In this document: positions 44,895-53,522 of the stretch, piece after piece
How the letters are laid out: each line of letters begins with the position of its first letter
Position numbering within the stretch: the first letter of the stretch is position 1
NCBI GenBank assembly: GCA_033344895.1
Contig: JAWPMN010000001.1
Coordinates: 4,348,001-4,412,000, forward strand
DNA: 64,000 nucleotides
Reading direction: 5' to 3'
From: Alphaproteobacteria bacterium
Lineage (GTDB): Bacteria > Pseudomonadota > Alphaproteobacteria > UBA8366 > Aestuariispiraceae
Made by a program: the position numbers and the translations under genes
The notes under the pieces: generated by a model
The model's database searches: none
What the model saw: only the letters and a program-made list of their open reading frames with translations
Told to the model about the DNA's origin: nothing

Positions 44895-45655
44895 CCCGCC
44901 GCATGACGACATTCCTTCGTCGACTGCTCCCCGTCCTCCCGATTGCGGTAGCCCTGATGATCCTGCCCGCGCTGCCGGCCTTCGCCCAGTCGATCAATAT
45001 CGATATCGGCGAAGGCGGGACGGTGACCGGTCGCCTGGTACAGTTGATCGCGCTGCTGACGGTGCTGTCCCTTGCCCCGTCACTGTTGGTCATGATCACC
45101 AGTTTCACGCGGCTGATTATCGCCTTCTCGCTGCTGCGGACCGCCTTCGGCGCGCAGCAGACGCCACCGAACACGGTGCTGATCAGCCTCGCCCTGTTCC
45201 TGACCTTCTTCATCATGCAGCCGACGCTGGAACAATCCTACAATGACGGGATCCAGCCCCTGATCGAGGAACGGATTTCGGAGGAACAGGCCTTCGAACT
45301 GGCAATCGCACCGTTCCGGGAGTTCATGCTTCGGCATGTTCGGGACCGCGATCTGATGCTCTTTCTCGACATCGGCGGCATGCCGGCCGTCGACAATCCG
45401 GCCGATACGCCGCTGCGGGCCCTGATACCCGCCTTCATGATATCGGAACTCAAGCGCGCCTTTGAAATCGGCTTTCTGCTTTTCGTCCCCTTCGTCGTCA
45501 TCGACATGGTGATCGCGTCGGTCCTGATGTCCATGGGGATGATGATGCTGCCGCCGGTGATGATCTCACTGCCGTTCAAGCTCATCTTCTTCGTGTTGGT
45601 CGACGGGTGGTACCTGGTCGTCGGCAGTCTGGTGCAGAGCTTCAACCCGATATAG
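44891..45655 (+). CDS. fliP: Flagellar biosynthetic protein FliP
   Basis: This 254-residue core protein of the export gate forms a pentamer with FliQ and FliR. It has a cleavable signal peptide (ends near PAFAQ), four hydrophobic segments, and the signatures MITSFTRLIIAFSLLRTAFGAQQTPPN and MGMMMLPPVMISLPFKLIFFVLVDGW. It is convergent with the large AMIN/TPR gene, with only 21 nt between the stops. Confidence 0.95.
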   Translation: MTRRMTTFLRRLLPVLPIAVALMILPALPAFAQSINIDIGEGGTVTGRLVQLIALLTVLSLAPSLLVMITSFTRLIIAFSLLRTAFGAQQTPPNTVLISLALFLTFFIMQPTLEQSYNDGIQPLIEERISEEQAFELAIAPFREFMLRHVRDRDLMLFLDIGGMPAVDNPADTPLRALIPAFMISELKRAFEIGFLLFVPFVVIDMVIASVLMSMGMMMLPPVMISLPFKLIFFVLVDGWYLVVGSLVQSFNPI

Positions 45656-45676
45656 TGCGACGACACCGGATACGGG

Positions 45677-48600
45677 TCAGGATGCGCTGACCTCGACATT
45701 CGGAGGCTCGGGCGGTGCGAACAAGCGGTCGCGATAGGCCGACAGGAAGTTGTCGAAGCGCTGAGAACCGATCAGCTGATCGACGGTCTGCAACACGTCG
45801 CCACCGGTCGGCGGGCGTTCCTGATTGGTGATGTAATCGAACACCCCCGACAGGCTGCTGTTCGCCATGGTCGGTCCCCACAGATCGACCAGATCGCGCA
45901 AACCGTCGCGGTCTTCGTTCTGGAACAGGGCGACCGCCCAGTTGATGACGTAACGGGCGGTCTGTCCTTCAACACCTTCCGCCGGGTCGGCGGGCGGGTT
46001 CCCCGCCAGACGCTGCAGCACCTTGGCCGATTCCTGCCAGTTTTCGGTTTGACGATAGATGTCCCGCCGCAACATGTCCGCCTCCAGGCTGACATCCCCC
46101 GCCAGTTCCTTGATCGCCTCGTCATAGTTGCCCAACTGGAACTTTGCGCGTGCCCTTAACCGGTCGCGGTCCGCTCGCAGGGCTGGATCGATTTCCAAGA
46201 AATCCAGATCGCCGCCGCCTTTGGCCAGCGCCTCTTCCGCCTTCTGGGGTTCGTTATCCAGTAGATAGATGAGCGCGAGTTTGGAACTCAGCCGAACCCG
46301 TTCCTCGCCGGGTGGCAGGCGGTTCTCGTCGGCCAGCAGTTCCTCCAGCTTCTCCGCCGCCTCTTCCAGAAGGTCGATGGCGGCAAGGCGATCGGCGATG
46401 TTTTCGATCAGCCGATCCCCCGCCACGCCGGCCGGCGTCAACTCCTTGAATTCCTCATAAAGCGCCAACGCCCGCAGCGGCGGCAGTTCATCGACGCCGC
46501 CTTCGAGGAAGAGCTGTTCGAAGACCTCGGTCATTTCACCGGCCAGATCCTCCGCGACCGGATCGCCCGGGAAGTACTTCACGGCAGTACGGTAGACATC
46601 CAGACCATCGAAGTAGTTCGGCTGATTGAGATAGAGTTCCCCCAGGCTGCGTAACAGGTAGAGTTCCGTCCGGTCGCCGCGCCACGCATAGCGAAGCCTC
46701 TCCATCCGCTCCAGCGCCTCATCGTCCTCCATCAGCCCCTGCCGCAGGCCAAGGCGAATCCAGGCGAGCTCCGCCTGGTAGGCATACTTGCGGTCGCCGC
46801 TCTTCATCACCTCCTGAAAGATTTCCTCCGCCAGGGTGAAGTCGGTGCGCGCGACGGCCAGACGGCCGCGATGATAGTCAAGGGCTGCCCGCTGCCCCTG
46901 CGTCATGGCCCCCCGATCAAGCTCCAGCTGATCGATCCAGGCTTCCGCCGCATGCAGGTTCTTGTTCGCAAAGGCCGTCTCGATGCGCAGCAGCCCCAGC
47001 CGCGCCTTCAGTGGAAACGGATACCGGGTCAGCAGACTGTCGCCAGGGCCGAAGGCATCGCTGGCGGGCCCGTAAATGCCTTCGCTGGCCAGGGCCGCAC
47101 CGCGCCAGATTGCCGCCTCGGCAAACCCGTCGAGGCGCGGATCGTTCAATAGCCCGCGTGCCTGTTCGCTGCGTCCGGCAAGGACCGCGGCTGCGGCGTG
47201 CAGTGCCTGGTTCTCCGGTCGCGCCATCAATTGCGCATCCGATTTTTCCACGACCCGCAGCACGCCCAGGGCCTCCTGCCCACGATCATGGGCCATCATG
47301 AACCCAGCGAAATCCAGACGGGCCGTGTTGATCTTTTCATCGGGCACTTCTGCCAGGGACTGCACCAGCGCGCGCTGCGATCGCTGGAAATCGGCCTGAC
47401 TGCCCCGCATCAGGCCTGAAAGGTCAAAAAGGCGCCGCGCGCTGAGGATCGGACCGGAGGCAATGGGCGCCTCCGGGGCGATTGCCGTGATGACAAGCCC
47501 GTCGGGATCGCTGATCTGGAATCCATCAAAGTTCCGGTCCAGCAGAACCGTATCCGACAGACGAACCATCGCCAGCCCCTGCGCGCTGGGCAGCAGTTCA
47601 AACTCAGGATACCGCCGCAATCCGTCCACACCGGAACCGGATTCATGGAAGGTCGCGACGCGCATGACATCGCCCATCTCAGGATCGGGCACGTTCAGTG
47701 CCGAGCCCGGGTCATCGCTGGGAAACAGCAGGTGGGGTCCGATTTCGGAAGTGACATCGGCTGCGATCGGCGCCTGACCAATCGGGCGCAGCGGCGCATT
47801 CACGAAATCCACAACCCAGGTGAATCCTTCCCGCCGTACACGCACATTGACCTTGCGGTCGGAGACCTGGGTTCGGAGAACCGTCGCCCCTGAAACCGGT
47901 AGCTGGTCAAGCCGTTCGACGATGGGGGCACCAGTCGCCCGCAACTCGGACAGATCGATGGACCGTGAGGCGTCGAACACGATCCAGATATTGTCTGCCC
48001 TGCGGAACACGGCGGCACCAACATTCTGGTCCCAGTCGAATGTGAACGTGAACAGAGGCGGCCCGACATCGTCCTCGAGCGTATTTGCGGCCGCCGCCTT
48101 CTGCGCGGAATTAGCGGTCGCATCCGCGGTCTGCCCCGTGCCCGCTGTCTGCTCGGGCTGCTCCGGTGGCGGAATCGGGTCTCTCTGAGCCGATGTCTCG
48201 GGCGCAGGCGGCACGTTGGGTACGTCCGGTGTCATCCCGTCGCGAAACTCGATGCTGCCATCCTGCAGCGCTTCGGCCAGGGCTGCCTGACTGCGCGCTT
48301 CCTGCTGCGCTTCGGGTAGTTCCTCGCGCGGTACTTCTGCGGGTGCCGGCGCGGCAGCCTGGGCATCTTCCACCGTAGGCGCGCCTTCCTGTGGGGGTGC
48401 AGGTTCTGGTTCAGGCGTCGTGTCGGTTTGCGGCACCGCAGGCAATTGCGCGACGTTCAGGGGCGCCGCGGGCACATTGCGTATGCGGGCATCCGCCAGA
48501 ACATCCAGAACGACCTTCTCGTCCAGAGGAAAATGGCGCAGTTCCGCGGCAGCCGGCACGGCAAAAGTCACCACGGTTCGTCCCGTGGACGGTACTGCTG

Positions 48601-49240
48601 CAGCAACCCGGATACCGGGCGGCAGCGCCTCGGTCAGGGCGGCCACGTCGATCCGCGCCGCGCGTCCGAAATCGACGGTGACGGCGCGGCCATCGCGATC
48701 CACCGAGTACTGCGTCGATGTCGGCCAGTCGAAAACAATCCGCGTATAATTCGGATGCTCCCCGACTCTAACGTTCAGGGCGACCGCCTCGTCGGGTGCC
48801 GGAACAGCGACCTGCGGGGGCGGCGCCTCGGTCTGGGCCGGTGTCGGCGCCTGTTCCGCCACGTTCGGCGCCTGGCGCAGATCGACGACGATCGAGTTCT
48901 CGTTGGTGAAGTCGCCGAGCGCCATCGGGCCGGTCAGCTGAAAGGTGAGGACCTGACCATCGGGGGCGGCGCTGGCTTGGGTCACGTAATCCCCCAGTCG
49001 CTCCCGCACCGGCGCCAGATCGACCGACATGGCCCGGTCGAAACGAATGGTCAGGACCCTACCGTCGATCGACGCGGAATAGCCGACCGCGCTCGGCCAG
49101 TCGAAGACCATGCGGGCAAAATCGGAATGCTGCCAGGCGCGTACGCTGACCGCATCCTGGGCCCATGCGACAGGAATGGCTGCCGTCGCCAGCAGGGCGG
49201 ATAGCAATCCGACGCGTAATCTGGGGCGAAAAGACCTCAT
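45677..49240 (-). CDS. Large secreted AMIN-like / TPR protein in MotB operon
   Basis: This 1,187-residue periplasmic protein has a signal peptide ending in AWAQ. Two AMIN-like modules (about 32-125 and 155-245) share the pattern H....R.VFDWP....Y....G...T..F.R. A third, diverged module (about 390-490) has FTFDWDQNVGAAVFRR. Pro/Ala/Glu-rich linkers separate the modules. The second half (about 640-1130) is helical with TPR-like repeats. AMIN domains bind peptidoglycan in other proteins. The start overlaps the upstream motB-like stop by 4 nt, so it is made together with the stator-like proteins. A scaffold role around the motor is inference; MotC of rhizobia is a functional parallel rather than a recognised homologue. 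Confidence 0.75.
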   Translation of the reverse strand: MRSFRPRLRVGLLSALLATAAIPVAWAQDAVSVRAWQHSDFARMVFDWPSAVGYSASIDGRVLTIRFDRAMSVDLAPVRERLGDYVTQASAAPDGQVLTFQLTGPMALGDFTNENSIVVDLRQAPNVAEQAPTPAQTEAPPPQVAVPAPDEAVALNVRVGEHPNYTRIVFDWPTSTQYSVDRDGRAVTVDFGRAARIDVAALTEALPPGIRVAAAVPSTGRTVVTFAVPAAAELRHFPLDEKVVLDVLADARIRNVPAAPLNVAQLPAVPQTDTTPEPEPAPPQEGAPTVEDAQAAAPAPAEVPREELPEAQQEARSQAALAEALQDGSIEFRDGMTPDVPNVPPAPETSAQRDPIPPPEQPEQTAGTGQTADATANSAQKAAAANTLEDDVGPPLFTFTFDWDQNVGAAVFRRADNIWIVFDASRSIDLSELRATGAPIVERLDQLPVSGATVLRTQVSDRKVNVRVRREGFTWVVDFVNAPLRPIGQAPIAADVTSEIGPHLLFPSDDPGSALNVPDPEMGDVMRVATFHESGSGVDGLRRYPEFELLPSAQGLAMVRLSDTVLLDRNFDGFQISDPDGLVITAIAPEAPIASGPILSARRLFDLSGLMRGSQADFQRSQRALVQSLAEVPDEKINTARLDFAGFMMAHDRGQEALGVLRVVEKSDAQLMARPENQALHAAAAVLAGRSEQARGLLNDPRLDGFAEAAIWRGAALASEGIYGPASDAFGPGDSLLTRYPFPLKARLGLLRIETAFANKNLHAAEAWIDQLELDRGAMTQGQRAALDYHRGRLAVARTDFTLAEEIFQEVMKSGDRKYAYQAELAWIRLGLRQGLMEDDEALERMERLRYAWRGDRTELYLLRSLGELYLNQPNYFDGLDVYRTAVKYFPGDPVAEDLAGEMTEVFEQLFLEGGVDELPPLRALALYEEFKELTPAGVAGDRLIENIADRLAAIDLLEEAAEKLEELLADENRLPPGEERVRLSSKLALIYLLDNEPQKAEEALAKGGGDLDFLEIDPALRADRDRLRARAKFQLGNYDEAIKELAGDVSLEADMLRRDIYRQTENWQESAKVLQRLAGNPPADPAEGVEGQTARYVINWAVALFQNEDRDGLRDLVDLWGPTMANSSLSGVFDYITNQERPPTGGDVLQTVDQLIGSQRFDNFLSAYRDRLFAPPEPPNVEVSAS

Positions 49241-50043
49241 TGGCCCCGGGCCTCCGGCACGATGACAATATCGACCCGCCGCGCCAGTTCGAAGCGGCGG
49301 GATTCCGGAATATCCCGGTCAATGTGACGATAAACCGAGTCCGCCTGTCCCAAAACCGACAAATCACCGTTATAGCCAGCCTGTTCCAATGACTTAGCCA
49401 CCGCCAGGGCACGTGCGAGACTGAGGCCCCAGCGATCGCGGAATGGAGAGTCCGAAGGCAGCGGCTCCGGCGAGGTATGTCCACGAATGTCCAATCGGTT
49501 ACCGAACTGCCGGAAAACCGAGGCAAGGCTGGAGATGGTTCGAATGCCGAGATTGTTCAGTGTTGCACCGGAACCGTCAAAGTATCGGTCGGTCGGCAAG
49601 GACAAGACCAACTGATCCTCCAGCCCGGTCATCCGGATATCCGCCAGCAAGGGATCGCCGTCGAGCTTCTCGTTCAGGATCCGTTCAAGATAGCCGGTGG
49701 GAAATGCGGGAATGAGGTCGATCCGCGTGATCGTCCGTTCGCCGACGGGGGTCGGCTCTCCCGGCTTCACCGGCTCGTCCCGAGTGGCCAGAATCGAGAT
49801 GACGGCATCCCATTTTTCGGACTGCAGATGCGACATCGAATACAGCATCACGAAAAATGCGAGCATCAGGGCCGAAACGTCACCAAAGGTCACCAGCCAG
49901 ATCGGCGATTTCTCCACCACATCTTCCGGAATGCCGTCATCGTCCAGCACGGCACCGGTCGATTCCGGCTGACGTTCGACCGGCGCCTCGTCAAACGCCT
50001 CTTCCTGCGGATCGTCCTGCTGTGCCTGGAAGATATCGCTCAT
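49237..50043 (-). CDS. MotB/OmpA-family flagellar motor protein
   Basis: This 268-residue protein has an acidic N-terminal tail and one membrane helix with the MotB plug signature (IWLVTFGDVSALMLAFFVMLYSMS), in which D55 occupies the proton-binding position. A C-terminal OmpA-like peptidoglycan-binding domain occupies about 150-262 (RLDIRGHTSPEP; ELARRVDIVI). It is translationally coupled on both sides by 4-nt overlaps. No motA is in the window, so its MotA partner must be encoded elsewhere. Confidence 0.85.
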   Translation of the reverse strand: MSDIFQAQQDDPQEEAFDEAPVERQPESTGAVLDDDGIPEDVVEKSPIWLVTFGDVSALMLAFFVMLYSMSHLQSEKWDAVISILATRDEPVKPGEPTPVGERTITRIDLIPAFPTGYLERILNEKLDGDPLLADIRMTGLEDQLVLSLPTDRYFDGSGATLNNLGIRTISSLASVFRQFGNRLDIRGHTSPEPLPSDSPFRDRWGLSLARALAVAKSLEQAGYNGDLSVLGQADSVYRHIDRDIPESRRFELARRVDIVIVPEARGQ

Positions 50044-50840
50044 TGTTCCCCTCCGGCACGGGTGACATCGGAGAACGTCATCCGCGCCGCGTCCGCGGAC
50101 CGGATGAAGAAGCGAAACCGGATACGGGCTTCGTTGCCCTTGCGGATACCCACCTCGAGATTGTCTGGCGGAGTGCCGCCGTCAATCAGGCTTTGCGCCA
50201 GGACACCGACCCGCGCAAACGCCAGTTCGGTCCCGTTCAGGTCCGGCTCGGCACCAAAATTGGCGTCCGGATCCGCCGGATCGACGGTCCGGTTTTCGTC
50301 TCCGGCATTGGACAACGACACCACCGTCGGCGAAACCGCCCCCAGACCTTCGACGAAAAGAATGGCCTGCATGATTACGACCTGATCCGGGATGCGCGAC
50401 GACAGGACATAGGACGTCGCCTTGACCAGGTCCTGTCTGTCGCCGCGAACACGGGCCTGACCGCTGACAAAGAGCTGAATGATTGGCAGTTCGATGACGA
50501 TGTGACGGCCATTGGTCACCCGCTCGACCTTCACGAAGGGGATCTCCGTCAGCCATAGCCGCTCGACCTCGTCGATGACCTGTTCCGGTTCCAGTACCGG
50601 GCCCAATGTCGAAACGAGGATCTCGGCGGTCTCGTCAGGATCCGTATCGCTCTGGAACGTGGCGGCAACGGAACTCAACACATCGCGGGACTTGGTCTCC
50701 CTGAGGGTCGAGATGGTATTCAGCAGGATGAAGAAGGCGAGCAGCAGGAGAAAAAGGCTCAAAAACATCAGCGGCCCGGTCTCCTTGCGGACAGGCAGCG
50801 GATCTTTCTCTTCTCCGTCGTCTTCGACTTCCTCGATCAT
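50040..50840 (-). CDS. Second MotB-like protein lacking the conserved Asp
   Basis: This 266-residue protein is read from the ATG at 50838-50840. An acidic head is followed by one membrane helix (PLMFLSLFLLLLAFFILLNTIS) that aligns with the MotB helix of the next gene, but the proton-binding Asp is replaced by Ser28. The soluble part has OmpA-like topology (VVIMQAILFVEG; AFARVGVLAQSLIDGG) but lacks an obvious peptidoglycan-binding Asp/Arg pair. It overlaps the motB-like gene by 4 nt and is the first gene of the three-gene operon. The start is uncertain, because the frame stays open to 51053. Confidence 0.72.
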   Translation of the reverse strand: MIEEVEDDGEEKDPLPVRKETGPLMFLSLFLLLLAFFILLNTISTLRETKSRDVLSSVAATFQSDTDPDETAEILVSTLGPVLEPEQVIDEVERLWLTEIPFVKVERVTNGRHIVIELPIIQLFVSGQARVRGDRQDLVKATSYVLSSRIPDQVVIMQAILFVEGLGAVSPTVVSLSNAGDENRTVDPADPDANFGAEPDLNGTELAFARVGVLAQSLIDGGTPPDNLEVGIRKGNEARIRFRFFIRSADAARMTFSDVTRAGGEQ

Positions 50841-51089
50841 TCTTTCAATATGCAGGATTCCCTCGGAATCCGGCAAGGAATCTCCCCAAACTGCACCGCA
50901 TTCTAGCAATGTCGGCAATGATTTAGGCTGCCCTCGTGAGAGGGTCACACACCTGCTCGCGCAGGGTGCCTTCATCAAACGTCCACGAGGCCGCGCAGCA
51001 ACTCGAACGCCGCTCTGAAGAGCCGAAAGCGGAGGTCGACAAATTTCTGGCACCGATGCGGGCAGCCTAGTCTTTCGAGCGGCCCAGGT
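50841..51089. other. Region upstream of the MotB-like operon
   Basis: There are 249 nt without a supported gene. It should contain the promoter of the MotB-like/AMIN operon and the 3' flank of the dinB-like gene. No sigma-54 or CtrA signature was recognised in it. Confidence 0.35.
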
Positions 51090-51593
51090 TTACTCGGCGG
51101 ACATCAGCATCAGGTCGGTATCGTCGGGATGCGCCCCGGCGGCAGTCAGCATGGCGTGGACCTGTCCGCGGTGATGGGTCTGATGATTGAAGAAATGAAC
51201 CACCAGATCCGCGAGCCGGTGCGTCATCTCTCGTTTCGTGGCACCGGAATACCAAGACAACTCACCCGCCAGCCACGCGCCATCCAGCCCTTCCGCCCAG
51301 GCCAGGATTTCCGAATCAAGGGCCCGGCGGTTGCGAGCCAGATCGTCCCAATTGGCGAACAGGCGGCCTGAGTCGCCGATGCCGATCTCGGGCTTCGGCC
51401 GGTCCGTGAACCGGCTCATCCACATTTGATCGCCCCACAGCAGGTGATTGAGGGTGCCGTGGATCGATCCGAAAAACGCACCGCGATCCGCAGCACGATC
51501 ATCCGGAGACAGCGTCTCGGCCGCGGTGAACAGATTTCCGTTCTGCCAGATATTGTACCGGGCCATGGTGCGCACATAGGCGGGATCAATCAT
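51090..51593 (-). CDS. DinB family (DinB/YfiT four-helix bundle) protein
   Basis: This 167-residue protein of the DinB metal-binding four-helix bundle superfamily has three metal-ligand histidines: one in GTLNHLLWGDQMW and two in FFNHQTHHRGQVHAML. Family members include thiol-dependent transferases such as bacillithiol and mycothiol enzymes; most are uncharacterised. It lies 49 nt downstream of cheY on the same strand, inside the flagellar island but with no obvious motility role. Confidence 0.9.
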   Translation of the reverse strand: MIDPAYVRTMARYNIWQNGNLFTAAETLSPDDRAADRGAFFGSIHGTLNHLLWGDQMWMSRFTDRPKPEIGIGDSGRLFANWDDLARNRRALDSEILAWAEGLDGAWLAGELSWYSGATKREMTHRLADLVVHFFNHQTHHRGQVHAMLTAAGAHPDDTDLMLMSAE

Positions 51594-51642
51594 TGCATCC
51601 CGCCCAAATGTGACCTGGTCCGATAAGTGGATATGGCTGAAA

Positions 51643-52029
51643 TCAGAAGTTCCCGATGACGGATGTCAGCTTTGCCTTCAACGTCGCGGCGTTGAAGGGC
51701 TTTACGATATAGTTGCTGACACCGGCTTCCTTGGCGGCAATGACGTTTTCCGTCTTGCTCTCGGCGGTGATCATGATGAACGGAAGGTTCTTCATCTTTT
51801 CGTCTGACCGCACTTCGCGAAGAAGCTGAAGGCCGGTCATCGGCTCCATGTTCCAGTCCGAAATGACGAGGCCATATTCCTTGCCGCGCAGCTTCGTCAG
51901 CGCGTCGCTGCCGTCGGTCGCCTCATCGACATTGTTGAACCCGAGCTGCTTCAGCAGGTTGCGGATAATCCGCAGCATCGTCTTGTAGTCATCCACGATC
52001 AGGATGTTCATATTCATGTCGACTGCCAT
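51643..52029 (-). CDS. cheY: CheY-like single-domain response regulator
   Basis: This 128-residue stand-alone receiver has the acidic pair in LIVDDYKTM, the phospho-acceptor Asp in GLVISDWNMEPMTG, Thr in MITAES and Lys in YIVKPF. These are the residues of an active CheY. Position next to motor genes suggests it acts on FliM. The start at 52029 (MAVDMNMNILIV) is used; internal ATGs at 52017 and 52011 are alternatives. A CtrA-like box lies about 150 nt upstream. Confidence 0.9.
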   Translation of the reverse strand: MAVDMNMNILIVDDYKTMLRIIRNLLKQLGFNNVDEATDGSDALTKLRGKEYGLVISDWNMEPMTGLQLLREVRSDEKMKNLPFIMITAESKTENVIAAKEAGVSNYIVKPFNAATLKAKLTSVIGNF

Positions 52030-52171
52030 CGCCGTACTCCGCCTCACCTCTCGTCCAGTCTTTGCGACCGGATGGGATCCCAATTTTCGCCAATCGTTGT
52101 TGGCCTCACCGAATTAACAGGTAGAACGTATCCGCTCCCCCCCGTCACGCAATATTTATATACACGTATTC

Positions 52172-52187
52172 TTTACCCGAAGTTAAC
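52172..52187. promoter_or_regulatory. CtrA-like box in the cheY upstream region
   Basis: TTTA-N7-TTAAC (spacer CCCGAAG) differs from the CtrA consensus TTAA-N7-TTAAC at one position. It lies in the short AT-rich stretch between cheY and motE. A CckA-type kinase is encoded at 38158, so CtrA control is plausible. Confidence 0.45.
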
Positions 52188-52228
52188 AGTACAATGGCCG
52201 TGCAAGGGATTTTCTCGCATTACACATG

Positions 52229-52885
52229 TTACTGACGAATTTCGGGCAACGCCTCCCGTGCATCGATTTCCTGTGTCACGATCACGGCCTTTTCCGGATC
52301 CATCGCCTCCAGGATCGGTGCCAGCTTGCGCTCGCTCATGCCGCGGATCACGCTCAGAATCGTATCCAGTTCCATCGTATTGAAAATGGCCGCTGCGCGT
52401 TTCGGCTTCATGTTGGAATAAACCCGCTGCAGCCGCGCGCTTTCCTCATCCTCCTGGTTCTCGTACCGCGCCAGGAGTTGCTGAATCTCGTCGCGAATGC
52501 TTTCCAGCCGTTTCTGCGTCTCGCTCAGCCGGGTTTCCACGACCGCCAGCATCGCCTCACGCTGGGCCAGTTCCCTCTCACGGTCATCCAGTTGCAGACG
52601 TCGTTCGGCGAGGCTGTTGGCCAATCTCAACTCGGTCGGATGCATGCTTTCCGATCCATCGATGATCGGCACGTCGCTATCATCCAACTCCAGTGGCACC
52701 GGCGCGTCACCGGTATCGCCCGGCACCGGCGGGACCGCATCCGCGTCCTGGGCAATGGCGAGGCCGTTGGACAGACCGGCGGGCGCAGGATCGTCCGACA
52801 GGGACTCCCAGATCGACCCGGCGCGGAAGGACAAGCCCACCGCGGCCAAAATGATTGCTGCCGGTATCAGTCGGATGCGAACCAA
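52229..52885 (-). CDS. motE: MotE-like protein (MgtE intracellular N domain)
   Basis: This 218-residue protein has an N-terminal signal or membrane segment (about 5-25), a variable acidic region, a long coiled coil (about 85-150, LAERRLQLDDRERELAQREAML) and a C-terminal MgtE_N-type helical domain (YSNMKPKRAAAIFNTMELDTILSVIRGMSERKLAPILEAMDPEKA). This matches MotE, the periplasmic chaperone of MotC described in rhizobia. It lies 7 nt after the DUF6468 gene and ends the fliL-fliM operon. Together with the AMIN/TPR protein it suggests a rhizobia-like periplasmic stator accessory apparatus. Confidence 0.8.
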   Translation of the reverse strand: MVRIRLIPAAIILAAVGLSFRAGSIWESLSDDPAPAGLSNGLAIAQDADAVPPVPGDTGDAPVPLELDDSDVPIIDGSESMHPTELRLANSLAERRLQLDDRERELAQREAMLAVVETRLSETQKRLESIRDEIQQLLARYENQEDEESARLQRVYSNMKPKRAAAIFNTMELDTILSVIRGMSERKLAPILEAMDPEKAVIVTQEIDAREALPEIRQ

Positions 52886-52892
52886 CGCTGCC

Positions 52893-53426
52893 TCACCTCA
52901 TATCCTGAAGCGCTTTCAACAATTCCGATTTCGACTTTGCCCGCGCCTTTCTGGCAGCGGTCTTGTCACGGGCCGGTGTGGATGCTTCCGGCTCCGGCCG
53001 GTCCTCCGGCGGCGCGGTCAGCGCATTGCGTCGCGCCGAACGCCGGGCCGGCTCGGATGACGTCTCCACAGACTGTTCCGCGGCCTTCGATGTGGCCCGC
53101 CCCGCGCGGATTCCTGTTTCCAGGGCATCGGCCACCTTCTCGCCGCGCTTGATCAGGAACTCCAGGTCGTCGCAGAGTTCGCCGGCTTTCAGGGCCGACT
53201 GCCGCGCCTGGTCCAGAGTATCCCGTGCGTCGCCCTTCAGGCTATGCAGGGCCTTCTCCGCGCGTTCCGTCGCCGTTCCGAAATCCTTGATCAAGGATTC
53301 CAGATGCTCCCGACCCGACCGAATGACCGCGATCTGGCGGTTCAGACGGACGCCGTAATAGATTGCCACGCCCAGCAATGCCATGAGCGCGATATCAAGT
53401 GCGATGCCCAGCGTCGAACCGACCAT
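52893..53426 (-). CDS. DUF6468 domain-containing protein
   Basis: This 177-residue protein has one N-terminal membrane helix (about 5-25), a heptad-rich coiled coil (about 28-100) and a charged Ala/Arg/Lys-rich tail. The N-terminal part matches the alphaproteobacterial DUF6468 family, which is regularly found between fliM and motE. The function is unknown; location implies a motor or export accessory role. Confidence 0.78.
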   Translation of the reverse strand: MVGSTLGIALDIALMALLGVAIYYGVRLNRQIAVIRSGREHLESLIKDFGTATERAEKALHSLKGDARDTLDQARQSALKAGELCDDLEFLIKRGEKVADALETGIRAGRATSKAAEQSVETSSEPARRSARRNALTAPPEDRPEPEASTPARDKTAARKARAKSKSELLKALQDMR

Positions 53427-53522
53427 TTTCCGTATCCGCCTTTCACGCCCGGCCAGTGACAGGATCGCCCGAACGGCAGTACGGTTCCAAGACTACCCGG
53501 ATTCGATCCGTCAATGGAGTAG

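Noticed and set aside
50841-51053. N-terminal extension of the second MotB-like protein (71 codons)
   Set aside because: The extension is Arg/Cys-rich, lacks a ribosome binding site at its start, and is out of keeping with the short cytoplasmic heads of MotB proteins.
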